DNA of 64,000 nt. Origin: Oribacterium asaccharolyticum ACB7 (lineage in GTDB: Bacteria; Bacillota; Clostridia; Lachnospirales; Lachnospiraceae). The position numbers and the translations under genes are program-made. The stretch spans positions 972,504 to 1,036,503 of the forward strand of contig NZ_JH414504.1 in assembly GCF_000238075.1 (NCBI RefSeq), given 5' to 3'. Below, in pieces: positions 56,614 through 64,000 of the stretch (positions within the stretch are counted from its first letter, which is position 1; every line of letters starts with the position of its first letter). A model generated the notes under the pieces. That model was not told the origin of the DNA and ran no database searches. It saw only the letters and a program-made list of their open reading frames with translations.

Positions 56614-57261
56614 TTAAATAAAAAAACAAGTTACAAACAAAACCAGATGCATTGCCATGAAAAAGAGTAGCGGATTATTTTTTTCCTTCCTCCTTTTTAA
56701 AATGAAGTAAAGGGTATAGGGGGGACAGATATAGAAGGCGAGGTGTTCCGCCTCACCAAGCTTTCTGTTCTTATCTATGCTCCAAAGACGATGAATTTCT
56801 CCATCCAAAAAGTACGACACAATCATGGCAATCACAAAATAGACGAGCAATACCGTAAAATACCAAGGAAGAAAACTGCTTTTCGCAACAAGGACTTTAA
56901 AGAATATAGCAATAATCGGTGGCATAATACTTAAAATCAGAAGTCTAAAATCCAAAATATACTTATCCCAATCTTTTTCTTCATTTTTCGCAAAAGATAG
57001 AGCGTCCATCTTTTCTTTCCAGTGCTTTTTCTCCTCCAAATCATCCTGAACACTTCCGTTCAGCTCATCCTTTTCCAGAAGTTCTCTAACTTTTTCCGGT
57101 ACATTTTTCCCGCAACCCGGACAAACGGTATCTCCTTTTTTTATTTCCGTCTTGCAATAGGCGCAGATTCTTTTTACCTTTATACGAATGAGCGGTGTCT
57201 TACAGTAAGGACATCTCTCCAAATTATCTTCAATTTCTCGCCCGCAATGCTTACAAATCAT
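56614..57261 (-). CDS. Zinc-ribbon membrane protein
   Basis: 215 aa. Two zinc ribbons occupy residues 1-52 (CKHCGREI, CPYCKTPL, CAYCKTEI, CPGCGKNV), followed by a Glu/Lys linker and three membrane segments (about 105-125, 135-155 and 195-215). Common in Firmicutes without a known role. It overlaps the preceding small gene by 4 bp and lies 32 bp before the glycosylase. Confidence 0.75.
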   Translation of the reverse strand: MICKHCGREIEDNLERCPYCKTPLIRIKVKRICAYCKTEIKKGDTVCPGCGKNVPEKVRELLEKDELNGSVQDDLEEKKHWKEKMDALSFAKNEEKDWDKYILDFRLLILSIMPPIIAIFFKVLVAKSSFLPWYFTVLLVYFVIAMIVSYFLDGEIHRLWSIDKNRKLGEAEHLAFYICPPYTLYFILKRRKEKNNPLLFFMAMHLVLFVTCFFI

Positions 57262-57509
57262 GCTTTCTTTCCTTCCTCCTCGGAAGACCCATTCAGGTCT
57301 TCCAATGCCTCTGTCAGATAAGAAAAGGAAAGCAAGCTTCGTCTTCGCTCTTCTTCCTCCAACTCTTCCAAGCGTCCCTGCAGTGCAAAATATCGTCTTT
57401 CGTTTCCCTCGTCAATCCACCAATGCTGAAACTCTTCGTCTGAAGACAGATTCTTCTTCAAAAGCATTTCCTGCATCAAGTTTCGTAATGCAATTCTTAA
57501 GTCTTCCAT
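57258..57509 (-). CDS. Small coiled-coil protein of unknown function
   Basis: 83 aa, highly charged and helical (LEELEEEERRRSLLSFSYLT). No family recognised. Its stop overlaps the start of the zinc-ribbon gene by 4 bp, so it is probably the first gene of the train that runs down to the MoxR gene. Confidence 0.6.
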   Translation of the reverse strand: MEDLRIALRNLMQEMLLKKNLSSDEEFQHWWIDEGNERRYFALQGRLEELEEEERRRSLLSFSYLTEALEDLNGSSEEEGKKA

Positions 57510-57576
57510 CTCTTTCCCTCATAAAAGGGGACGGGAAAAAATCTCTTCTCCGCATCCCCTCTTATAGAAAAATGAT

Positions 57577-57603
57577 AAGGAGCTGTCGAAGCCTCCTTTT
57601 TTT
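57577..57603. terminator. Short hairpin between BI-1 gene and the small coiled-coil gene
   Basis: AAGGAG pairs with CTCCTT and Ts follow on the plus strand; on the minus strand, where the genes lie, only ATCATTTTTC follows, so it may act weakly after the BI-1 gene. Confidence 0.4.
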
Positions 57604-57638
57604 CATTCGCAATCAATCCCCGGCCGGGCCTTATAAAA

Positions 57639-58331
57639 TCATCTTCTTCTGCTTGCCATGAGTCTTAAGATTCTGATGAAAATATTGATAATGTCCATGT
57701 AAAGCTGTAAGGCCGTAAAGCAGGCATAACTTGCCGTGCTCGGATACTGCTGCCCTCTTGCCCAGTCATATCCGAGATAGAGGGAGAAAATAAAAATGCC
57801 GATTATCGCAAAGATATTCGGGTAAAAAATTCCCAAGAGCATGGTAACAAATTCAGCAACCACCAGACCGATCAAAGCAATAAAAAGCGTCTTTCCCATG
57901 GAGAGAAAGGCATTCGGGAAGAGCATGCCCGCAACGGTCATCGTTATAACCACCACGGTAGTTAAAACTGCAGCCAAAACAATATACTGCGCCGGATAGA
58001 TGAGTCCCACAAAGGACAACAAGGTACCGAAAGCCAGAATATTCAGACCGTATCCGATAAGGGATAGAACATAATTTCCTTTAGCCGCAATCATTCCTCC
58101 GACAACGCCTACCACTAAAAATCCGATGGAAAAAATAAGCGGATGCACAGAATAAATCTGTGGCAAAACATAGGGCATTCTCAGCGCCAGAAAATAGGTA
58201 ATAACCAGCCCCACCAAAAGGTGTACGCCGATGGAGACATTGTACATCGCGGGAGAAAGCGTCCCCTGTGTATATGCGGAAAGGCCGCTTCCGTTCTCTT
58301 CTCTATTATTCATTTCATTCCATTCGTTCAT
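57639..58331 (-). CDS. Bax inhibitor-1 (BI-1/YccA) family membrane protein
   Basis: 230 aa from ATG 58329-58331 behind AAAGGAG. Seven membrane helices are apparent and the C-terminal family motifs are kept (YLGYDWARGQQYPST, ALQLYMDIINIFIRILRL). Bacterial members form pH-sensitive calcium leak channels in the best-studied case (YetJ). Single gene between a weak hairpin and the second two-component operon. Confidence 0.9.
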   Translation of the reverse strand: MNEWNEMNNREENGSGLSAYTQGTLSPAMYNVSIGVHLLVGLVITYFLALRMPYVLPQIYSVHPLIFSIGFLVVGVVGGMIAAKGNYVLSLIGYGLNILAFGTLLSFVGLIYPAQYIVLAAVLTTVVVITMTVAGMLFPNAFLSMGKTLFIALIGLVVAEFVTMLLGIFYPNIFAIIGIFIFSLYLGYDWARGQQYPSTASYACFTALQLYMDIINIFIRILRLMASRRR

Positions 58332-58396
58332 CTTATACGCTCCTTTCAAATCCAAAAGCATTTTGCTTATTCTATCATATATTTACATTTTTTTCA

Positions 58397-59926
58397 TTAA
58401 AATAATTTTTCTCGCCTCTCGAGGGTAAACCAGAAGTCCACTCCCGTGAGGGTATTTTTCACACCGCATTCCTGGTGATGGCTGTCCATAATTGCCTTTA
58501 CGATGCTTAAACCGAGACCGGATCCGCCATAAGCTCTGGTATGCGCCTTATCCACCTTATAAAACTTTTCAAAAATATGAGGCAGATCTTCTTTCGGGAT
58601 AGGATTCCCCGTATTGCGAACATGCACCTCTACCAGATTTTTTCCGCGATACTCGGTATAAATGCCGATTTGCTTTGGCTCTGTCACATGGTGAATCGCA
58701 TTTTGCAGGTAATTCATTAAGACCTCTTCAATCTTGAACTCATCTCCGTATAAATAGAGCTCCTTCGGAATGTCCACCTCCAGCTGTATTCCCTCTTGTT
58801 TTAAGAGAATATCCATATTCGCAATGACTCCCTGTAAAAGCTTCGGGAAATCCAGTAACGTGAAATCCGGAAGATCCTTTCCCTGCTCGATGGCGGAAAG
58901 ATTCATCAAATCCTTCACCATATGATTCATCCGTTTAGCCTCATCGAGAATGACGTTACTGTAATAGGTCCGACTTTCACTATCCTCGCAAAGCCCCTCG
59001 GAAAGACCCTCGGCATACCCCATAATAAGTGCAATCGGTGTCTTTAACTCATGCGAAACATTGGCAACAAACTCCTGCCTTCTTTTATCAATCAGGGTTT
59101 TATTTTCAATATCACTCTGGAGCTCATTGTTGGCCTTCTTCAAATCACAAATGGTCTCTTCCAGTCTTTCCGAAAGGATGTTCATGGAATTTCCCAAGGT
59201 ATTAATCTCGTCGGTGTTATCCCCTTGAAAGCGGGCAGAAAAATCCAAACGACTCATCTTTAAGGACAATTGTGCAAGCTCCTGTATCGGCTTCGTCACT
59301 TCATAGCTTGCGATATAGACAATAATCACGCCCAAGGCCATGGTCATCCCGCCGAGAAAAAGCAGGAAGCTGTTAAATACGGAGACTGCCTCACTCAAAC
59401 TGGAAAGAGGCATAGACATGATGAAGGAGCTGCTGTTATCCGAAAAATACCCCCAGGACTCCATATACCCGCCTTCTTCTCCTCTTCCTCGTGTTTTGAT
59501 GATGGTATAATTATCTCCTTTGTAGAGAGATTTTCTTTTTTCTCCGTCTTTTCCCAGAATATAGGAGGAAAGTCTTTGCAGAAGCATGGTCGGATTTGCG
59601 GAAGATGTGTACGAACGTGAACTGTTGTTGTCCATGATAATTACGGAAATATTTTCCGTCTCCGTCAGACGGGAAACATAGCGCATGGCAGAGGTCTGTG
59701 CTTCCCCGTTCGTTCCTTCCTCTTCCGGAAATGCGGCTGAAAATCCGCCGCTTAGTTGCAAATACCGATCAATCTCCTGATAAGCGTTTTGAAGCACTTT
59801 CTCTTTTCTTTTTTCATAAAAACGCTCTAAAAAGAAGTTGTCTCCTACCAGCATGATTACAATTAAGACAAAGAAAACCCCTGCAAAAAGCAGGGCAAAC
59901 CTTCCCCTCAAGTAGTGTTTTTTCAT
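58397..59926 (-). CDS. Sensor histidine kinase (second system)
   Basis: 509 aa. Membrane helices at about 10-28 and 180-205 surround a sensor of about 150 residues rich in Ser. Then come HAMP (EVTKPIQELAQL), the phospho-site FVANVSHELKTPIALIMGYA, N box (MNYLQNAIHHV), a modified G1 box (VRNTGNPIP) and G2 (GGSGLGLSIVKAI). It pairs with the regulator encoded 2 bp upstream. Signal unknown. Confidence 0.94.
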   Translation of the reverse strand: MKKHYLRGRFALLFAGVFFVLIVIMLVGDNFFLERFYEKRKEKVLQNAYQEIDRYLQLSGGFSAAFPEEEGTNGEAQTSAMRYVSRLTETENISVIIMDNNSSRSYTSSANPTMLLQRLSSYILGKDGEKRKSLYKGDNYTIIKTRGRGEEGGYMESWGYFSDNSSSFIMSMPLSSLSEAVSVFNSFLLFLGGMTMALGVIIVYIASYEVTKPIQELAQLSLKMSRLDFSARFQGDNTDEINTLGNSMNILSERLEETICDLKKANNELQSDIENKTLIDKRRQEFVANVSHELKTPIALIMGYAEGLSEGLCEDSESRTYYSNVILDEAKRMNHMVKDLMNLSAIEQGKDLPDFTLLDFPKLLQGVIANMDILLKQEGIQLEVDIPKELYLYGDEFKIEEVLMNYLQNAIHHVTEPKQIGIYTEYRGKNLVEVHVRNTGNPIPKEDLPHIFEKFYKVDKAHTRAYGGSGLGLSIVKAIMDSHHQECGVKNTLTGVDFWFTLERREKLF

Positions 59927-59928
59927 TT

Positions 59929-60603
59929 TTAGTCTACCTCGAATTTATAACCCATTCCCCATACGGTCTTGATGTAATCTCCTTTATCCATAAGCTTAGC
60001 CCTAAGCTTTTTTACATGGGTATCGATGGTTCTGGCATCCCCGAAATAATCATAATTCCATACATTGTTCAAAATTTTCTCACGAGAAAGAGCTATCCCC
60101 TTGTTTTCAATAAAATATTGTAAAAGTTCATATTCCTTAAAACTGAGTTCAATTTCCTTACCGTCCACACTGACACTATGCGCGGAGGCATCCATGCGTA
60201 TCCCGCCGATTTCCAGCACCTCTTCCTTGTTTCCCCCTGTCCGTCGCAGTAACGCTTCCACTCTCGCTACCAGAATCTTAGGTGAAAAAGGCTTGGAAAT
60301 GTATTCATCCGCACCGTAATCAAACCCTTTAAGCTCATCACTCTCCTCCGAACGGGCAGTAAGCATAATCACCGGAACCTTGGAGTGCTCCCGTATGGTT
60401 TTTAATACCTCCCAGCCATCCATTTTCGGCATCATCACATCTAAAATAACAAGAGCGATATCCTTTTTCTTAAAGAATATATCGATAGCCTCTTCACCGT
60501 CTCCGGCAAGTAAAACCTCATAGTCTTTCATTTTTAAAAAATCTTGTAACAGCTTTCGCATTCGTTCTTCATCATCTACAACCAAAATCTTCCGTTTTTC
60601 CAT
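59929..60603 (-). CDS. OmpR/PhoB-family response regulator (second system)
   Basis: 224 aa. The receiver has VVDDEERM, phospho-Asp in LVILDVMMPKMD and SKPFSP with the conserved Lys. The winged helix ends with DARTIDTHVKKLRAKL. Operon with the kinase (2-bp gap). It lies 92 bp after the helicase gene, a gap with one short hairpin (CTCCG/CGGAG). Confidence 0.95.
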   Translation of the reverse strand: MEKRKILVVDDEERMRKLLQDFLKMKDYEVLLAGDGEEAIDIFFKKKDIALVILDVMMPKMDGWEVLKTIREHSKVPVIMLTARSEESDELKGFDYGADEYISKPFSPKILVARVEALLRRTGGNKEEVLEIGGIRMDASAHSVSVDGKEIELSFKEYELLQYFIENKGIALSREKILNNVWNYDYFGDARTIDTHVKKLRAKLMDKGDYIKTVWGMGYKFEVD

Positions 60604-60695
60604 CTCTTTCTCTCCTATTAAACAACTCCGTTTTTCGGAGCCTTCCTTCCGCTCCTTGCTTCATTCTCTCTGAGCAGTTCCTTTTTCCCCTTAAT

Positions 60696-62513
60696 CTAGC
60701 TCCCCTCCAGTAATTCCGGAATAAATCTGGAAGGCACTGTTTTTTTACTGTACCTCGTCTTTGTGACATAGATGTGAATTCCTTTTCTGGCCCGAGTAAG
60801 AGCAACATAAAAGCTTCGTCGTTCCTCCTCCAATTCCCCTTGTTTTTTGGCTCTGCCATCCGGAATGACACCCTCTATACAATCCGGTAAAAATACCTCA
60901 TCAAATTCCAGTCCCTTTGCGCTGTGGTAGGTCATGAAGCGGACTCCCTTCCCCTCTTCACTCCTCCTCTTCTCCAGCGCTTTCCGATTAAATTCCGTTA
61001 TAAAGCGGAAAAAAGATTCCAAATCCGGATAATTCTCGCTCATGGACGTAATTTCCTCCAGATTGTCCCACCATTCCGTAAAGTCTCTGTTCTTCTTTTT
61101 CGCAAAATCCTCCAGATATTTCTCATAGCCGATTTCCTTTCGAATAAAAAGAACGGCTTCTTTGGGAGGAAGCTTGGAAAGAGTCCGTAACTGCATCTCC
61201 AAAGCGGCTACCGCCCTATGCTCTCTGCCTGTTTTTACCGAATCGCACAAATCCTTTAATCCTGCATTTTCATGTAAAATCTTTTCTCTCCTCAGTCCTC
61301 TGTAAGGTTTGGAGAGAATCTGAATCAAATCCGATCCGTTCTCCGGATTCATCCCAAGGCGCAGATAAGCTAAAATATCTTTTCCGATAAAATGCTGAAA
61401 AACATTGTTGACCTCTTCATAAACCACAACAGGAATGTTTCGCTCCAGAAATTCCGGAAGAAGAGCCGGGATCTGATTCTTACTCCGGAACAGAATGGCG
61501 ATTTCTTCCGGACGACATCCTTCCTTTAAGCATGTCTCAACATGCTCTGCAATAAGCCTGCCTTCCTCCGCCGTACTTTCCACAATATAATACTTGGCTC
61601 TTCCTCCTCTACCTTGTCTTCCAAACAGGTTTTTCCGAAATCGTTCCTTATTTTTCCCGATAAGCCTGGAGGAAAGCTCAACAATCTCTTCTTTAGAGCG
61701 AAAATTATCTTGTAAAAATATTTTCTCGCAGAAAGGAAAATCTTTTTCGAAACGAAAGAGAATATCCGGACTCGCTCCTCTGAATCCATAAATACTTTGG
61801 TCTTCATCTCCCACTACAAATAAAGATGCTCCCCTCTCGGCAAGCCCCTTTAAAATGGCGTATTGGATTAGAGAAAGATCCTGAAACTCATCAACCAGAA
61901 TATGGGTATACCGCCTCTTCCAAAGTTCCGCCAAATCGGTATTTTTCTGAAGTTCCAGCAGAACTTCTATAAGCAGGTCTTCAAAATCCAGCTTACTTCT
62001 CTTTTTTCGCATCATTTCATAATATTGAAACAATGGAAGAAAGTTTTCATTTTTCTCTTCCCGCAGAAAAGCAAGTCTTTCTTCTTCTGTAATTGACTTA
62101 AAGTAGGATATCTGATTGCAGTAGTTTGGAAGCAGTTCCTCCACCTCTTCCCTTGCGATTCCCTGCTCCAAAAAATACCGACTAATCCAATCCATTTTTT
62201 CATAGAGGTCGACAAGATTCTCTTTTCCCACTCCTCTTCCTTCTTTCAAAAGTGACAGGCAAAGAGCATGAATCGTTGAAAAATGGGGAGACACCCCGGA
62301 AAGCCCTCTCTTTCGAAAGCGCAAAGCCATTTCCTTACTGGAAGCCCTTGTAAAGGAAAGCAACAAACAGGACCCGGAATCAGTGGCATTTTTTAAAAGA
62401 TAGACAAGCCTTTCAGTCAGTACCGTGGTCTTTCCCGAGCCCGGTCCCGCAACAACAAGAACAGCTCTTGCCTGAGATGATATTGCTTTTTCCTGTTCTT
62501 TGGTGAATGCCAT
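60696..62513 (-). CDS. UvrD/PcrA-like superfamily 1 helicase
   Basis: 605 aa. Walker A is VVAGPGSGKTTVLTERL, motif II VDEFQDLSLIQ, motif III VGDEDQSIYGFRGASP, motif V FMTYHSAKGLEFDEVFLP and motif VI VALTRARKGIHI. It is about 100 residues shorter than PcrA and lacks the usual C-terminal extension, as in the helicase_IV-like or RecB-lite group. It likely unwinds DNA in repair. Confidence 0.92.
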   Translation of the reverse strand: MAFTKEQEKAISSQARAVLVVAGPGSGKTTVLTERLVYLLKNATDSGSCLLLSFTRASSKEMALRFRKRGLSGVSPHFSTIHALCLSLLKEGRGVGKENLVDLYEKMDWISRYFLEQGIAREEVEELLPNYCNQISYFKSITEEERLAFLREEKNENFLPLFQYYEMMRKKRSKLDFEDLLIEVLLELQKNTDLAELWKRRYTHILVDEFQDLSLIQYAILKGLAERGASLFVVGDEDQSIYGFRGASPDILFRFEKDFPFCEKIFLQDNFRSKEEIVELSSRLIGKNKERFRKNLFGRQGRGGRAKYYIVESTAEEGRLIAEHVETCLKEGCRPEEIAILFRSKNQIPALLPEFLERNIPVVVYEEVNNVFQHFIGKDILAYLRLGMNPENGSDLIQILSKPYRGLRREKILHENAGLKDLCDSVKTGREHRAVAALEMQLRTLSKLPPKEAVLFIRKEIGYEKYLEDFAKKKNRDFTEWWDNLEEITSMSENYPDLESFFRFITEFNRKALEKRRSEEGKGVRFMTYHSAKGLEFDEVFLPDCIEGVIPDGRAKKQGELEEERRSFYVALTRARKGIHIYVTKTRYSKKTVPSRFIPELLEGS

Positions 62514-62561
62514 TTCCCTGTCCTTCCTCTTTGTTTCATGGATTTTTTCTTATTATAGTAT

Positions 62562-62603
62562 AAAAAAAACAGCTATTCCACATATCCTGAAATAGCTGTT
62601 TTT
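62562..62603 (-). terminator. Terminator after the first 3D-domain gene
   Basis: AAAAACAGCTATT pairs with AATAGCTGTTTTT on the minus strand and is followed by more Ts. A-runs on the other side make it bidirectional. Confidence 0.88.
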
Positions 62604-62614
62604 CTTAAAATGCT

Positions 62615-63142
62615 TTATCCTATTCGATAAACCTGCGTATAACGCAAGGTCTGATGCGCCACTTTATGGCTATCAAAAAAGATGTCGATATGGTTGTTCT
62701 TTACCGCTCCTCCAACATCTTCCGCAATGTATTCCTGTCCATCAATCAAGAGCCTGGTTCCCAGCGGAATCACCCTGGGATCAACTGCAACCGTTCTGCC
62801 CGCCTTAGCCAACTTTCCGGAAGCCGTTCTTCTTCCATACCCCTCAGAACAGCTATAGCAGGGGCAGTAGCCGGTAATTTTAAAGGTTCCGAGCGGAGTC
62901 AAGGCGGTACCGGCTACACCGCTTCCGTCCGTTCCGCTGTCCTTTTCAAGCACAGCCTTCTCAGCCTGCTTTTCCACTTCCGTTTTCTCAGTACCTTCCG
63001 TGGAAAAATACAAAACATCTCCCAAACTTTCCGTTGTGTAGCTTCCGATAACGCTTTCCGCCTTCACCGTTTTAAAGGAACACAGGGTGAATAAACAGAA
63101 AAGGACAGCAGACACAAGCATTTTTCTTTTTTCAATGTACAA
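62615..63142 (-). CDS. Secreted 3D-domain protein (longer)
   Basis: 175 aa, TTG start behind AGAGGG (giving a basic n-region before the signal peptide). After a linker with Thr, Glu and Lys, the 3D domain shows FKITGYCPCYSCSEGYGRRT, TVAVDPRVIPLG and EDVGGAVKNNHIDIFF with three Asp. The fold resembles MltA/RlpA lytic transglycosylases, so it may cut peptidoglycan glycan strands, in the manner of YocH and resuscitation factors. Confidence 0.85.
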   Translation of the reverse strand: MYIEKRKMLVSAVLFCLFTLCSFKTVKAESVIGSYTTESLGDVLYFSTEGTEKTEVEKQAEKAVLEKDSGTDGSGVAGTALTPLGTFKITGYCPCYSCSEGYGRRTASGKLAKAGRTVAVDPRVIPLGTRLLIDGQEYIAEDVGGAVKNNHIDIFFDSHKVAHQTLRYTQVYRIG

Positions 63143-63188
63143 AATAAAACCCTCTTTCTTATCCGGTTAAACACCGGTAAAATTGATT

Positions 63189-63668
63189 CTACTCACTCTT
63201 TGGCACAGCTACATAGACTTCACTGTACACTCTTCCGGAACGGGTAAGCGCTCTTGCTTCCTCCATAGTAGAAAAATAAATATCCACCATTTTTCCCTTA
63301 ACTCCGGAACCGATATCTTCTACTGTATAAACGGTATCCCCGATAAAAATCTTAGTTCCCAAAGGTAAAACCTTCAAATCTGCAGCAACAGTATGGTTCG
63401 CCTTTGTCGGTGCTCCGGAATAGGTCATTCCGTCTCCACTGTATCCTACAAGCTGGAACGTCCCTAAGGAAGCTCCTTTCGTATATCCTTGACTTTCCGA
63501 ACTTGCTTCGTTTGCCGTAGTAGACTCCGGATTCAAATCATATTCAATGATTTCTCCCTTTCCCTGAGGAGCGCTCTGTCCTTCTGCTAATGAGGTTATG
63601 GGGAAAGAGAAGAGCATAAAAGCCAGAGCAAAGAACAAGCTCAACTTTTCTTTTCCTATTTTTAACAT
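63189..63668 (-). CDS. Secreted 3D-domain protein (shorter)
   Basis: 159 aa, AAGGAGG upstream and a clear signal peptide ending LAEG. The 3D domain has FQLVGYSGDGMTYSGAPTK, TVAADLKVLPLG and EDIGSGVKGKMVDIYF. It is a tandem homologue of the gene downstream; here the first Asp segment and the Cys cluster (CPCYSC) differ. Probably also a wall-active enzyme. Confidence 0.83.
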   Translation of the reverse strand: MLKIGKEKLSLFFALAFMLFSFPITSLAEGQSAPQGKGEIIEYDLNPESTTANEASSESQGYTKGASLGTFQLVGYSGDGMTYSGAPTKANHTVAADLKVLPLGTKIFIGDTVYTVEDIGSGVKGKMVDIYFSTMEEARALTRSGRVYSEVYVAVPKSE

Positions 63669-63773
63669 AGATATCCTCCTTATTTTTTGGATTCTAGCAC
63701 AATTTTTAAGAAAGTATCTTTCATTTCTCTTACATCTGTATAAACTAATTTTTCCGTTTTTCAGAACATTTAT

Positions 63774-64000
63774 TTATGAAAAATAGTCTTTTTCTTCTCC
63801 GCACAGAAGAACTTCCAAGGCCAATTGCTCCGCAATTTTCCCCTGCCGGATTTCTTCCTCCAGCCGCAGTAAGGCATGCATCAAATCCTCCAGCGCTTCC
63901 AGAGTATAGCTTCTGGCTTCACTGCAAAAGCGTCTTACTCTCCAGGGTTCCATAGAAAGTGCTTGCGCAATATCCCGTTCAGCTTTTCCCTCAGTTAGCA
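63774..64000 (-). CDS. holA: DNA polymerase III delta subunit, C-terminal part
   Basis: Runs in from the right edge, so 75 codons are visible up to TAA at 63774-63776. The sequence (LTEGKAERDIAQALSMEPWR, then FCSEARSYTLEALEDLMHAL and LEEEIRQGKIAEQLALEVLL) fits the C-terminal helical domain of HolA, which loads the sliding clamp. Only the C-terminus is seen, so the call is moderate. Confidence 0.7.
   Translation of the reverse strand, partial: LTEGKAERDIAQALSMEPWRVRRFCSEARSYTLEALEDLMHALLRLEEEIRQGKIAEQLALEVLLCGEEKDYFS

Overview
The window looks like chromosome of a low-to-mid-GC Gram-positive anaerobe of the Clostridia, most like Lachnospiraceae. Supporting evidence: a tryptophan T-box leader, strong AGGAGG ribosome-binding sites with frequent GTG and TTG starts, L-lactate dehydrogenase, HemZ, YhaM, YwlG, MutS2, a ROK glucokinase, ribose-type sugar ABC genes, a Cna_B-type surface protein, and tRNA-Pro without an encoded CCA. 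The family assignment is inference from gene content; no genus can be proven from the window. Most genes lie on the minus strand in compact operons.

Layout. 1-7 kb: a cut tyrosine-phosphatase-like protein with an internal duplication, a MerR/TipAS regulator with a textbook 19-bp-spacer promoter, a 318-bp hairpin-rich inverted repeat, T-box-controlled trpB, and an AbiE-like toxin-antitoxin pair. 7-20 kb: ldh; an operon of response regulator, histidine kinase, catalytically dead HtrA-like PDZ protein, YhaM and HemZ; then mutS2, a frameshifted glucokinase, a DUF5711 membrane protein and a sugar nucleotidyltransferase. 20-31 kb: a lipoprotein with four peptidoglycan-binding repeats and an NlpC/P60 domain, trmB, ywlG, and a sugar operon (binding protein, ATPase, two permeases, GH2 glycosidase). 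31-42 kb: a chemoreceptor, lgt, ligA, rluB-type synthase, a HigA-like antitoxin remnant, queA, and a peroxiredoxin with a Fur/PerR-type operator flanked by two YbaK-family paralogs about 91 percent identical.

42-47 kb: the str operon (rpsL-rpsG-fusA-tuf), without rpoBC, sharing a back-to-back promoter region with tRNA-Pro. 47-51 kb is the most disturbed region: a coding fragment, a broken ridA, a DUF3290-DUF421 pair, short tandem repeats, an orphan promoter with a small hairpin transcript, and a frameshifted Cna_B surface protein. 51-64 kb: a long minus-strand gene train (zinc-ribbon membrane protein, OGG-type glycosylase, YfbR-like nucleotidase, LRR protein, metallopeptidase-like/VWA protein, MoxR ATPase), then BI-1, a second two-component system, a UvrD-like helicase, two 3D-domain proteins and the C-terminus of holA.

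The best candidate for a little-described system is the LRR / degenerate-zincin-VWA / MoxR module at 50.9-55.1 kb. Other points worth attention are the hairpin-rich elements, two genes each broken at a run of five Gs where six would restore the frame, and the mosaic YbaK duplication.
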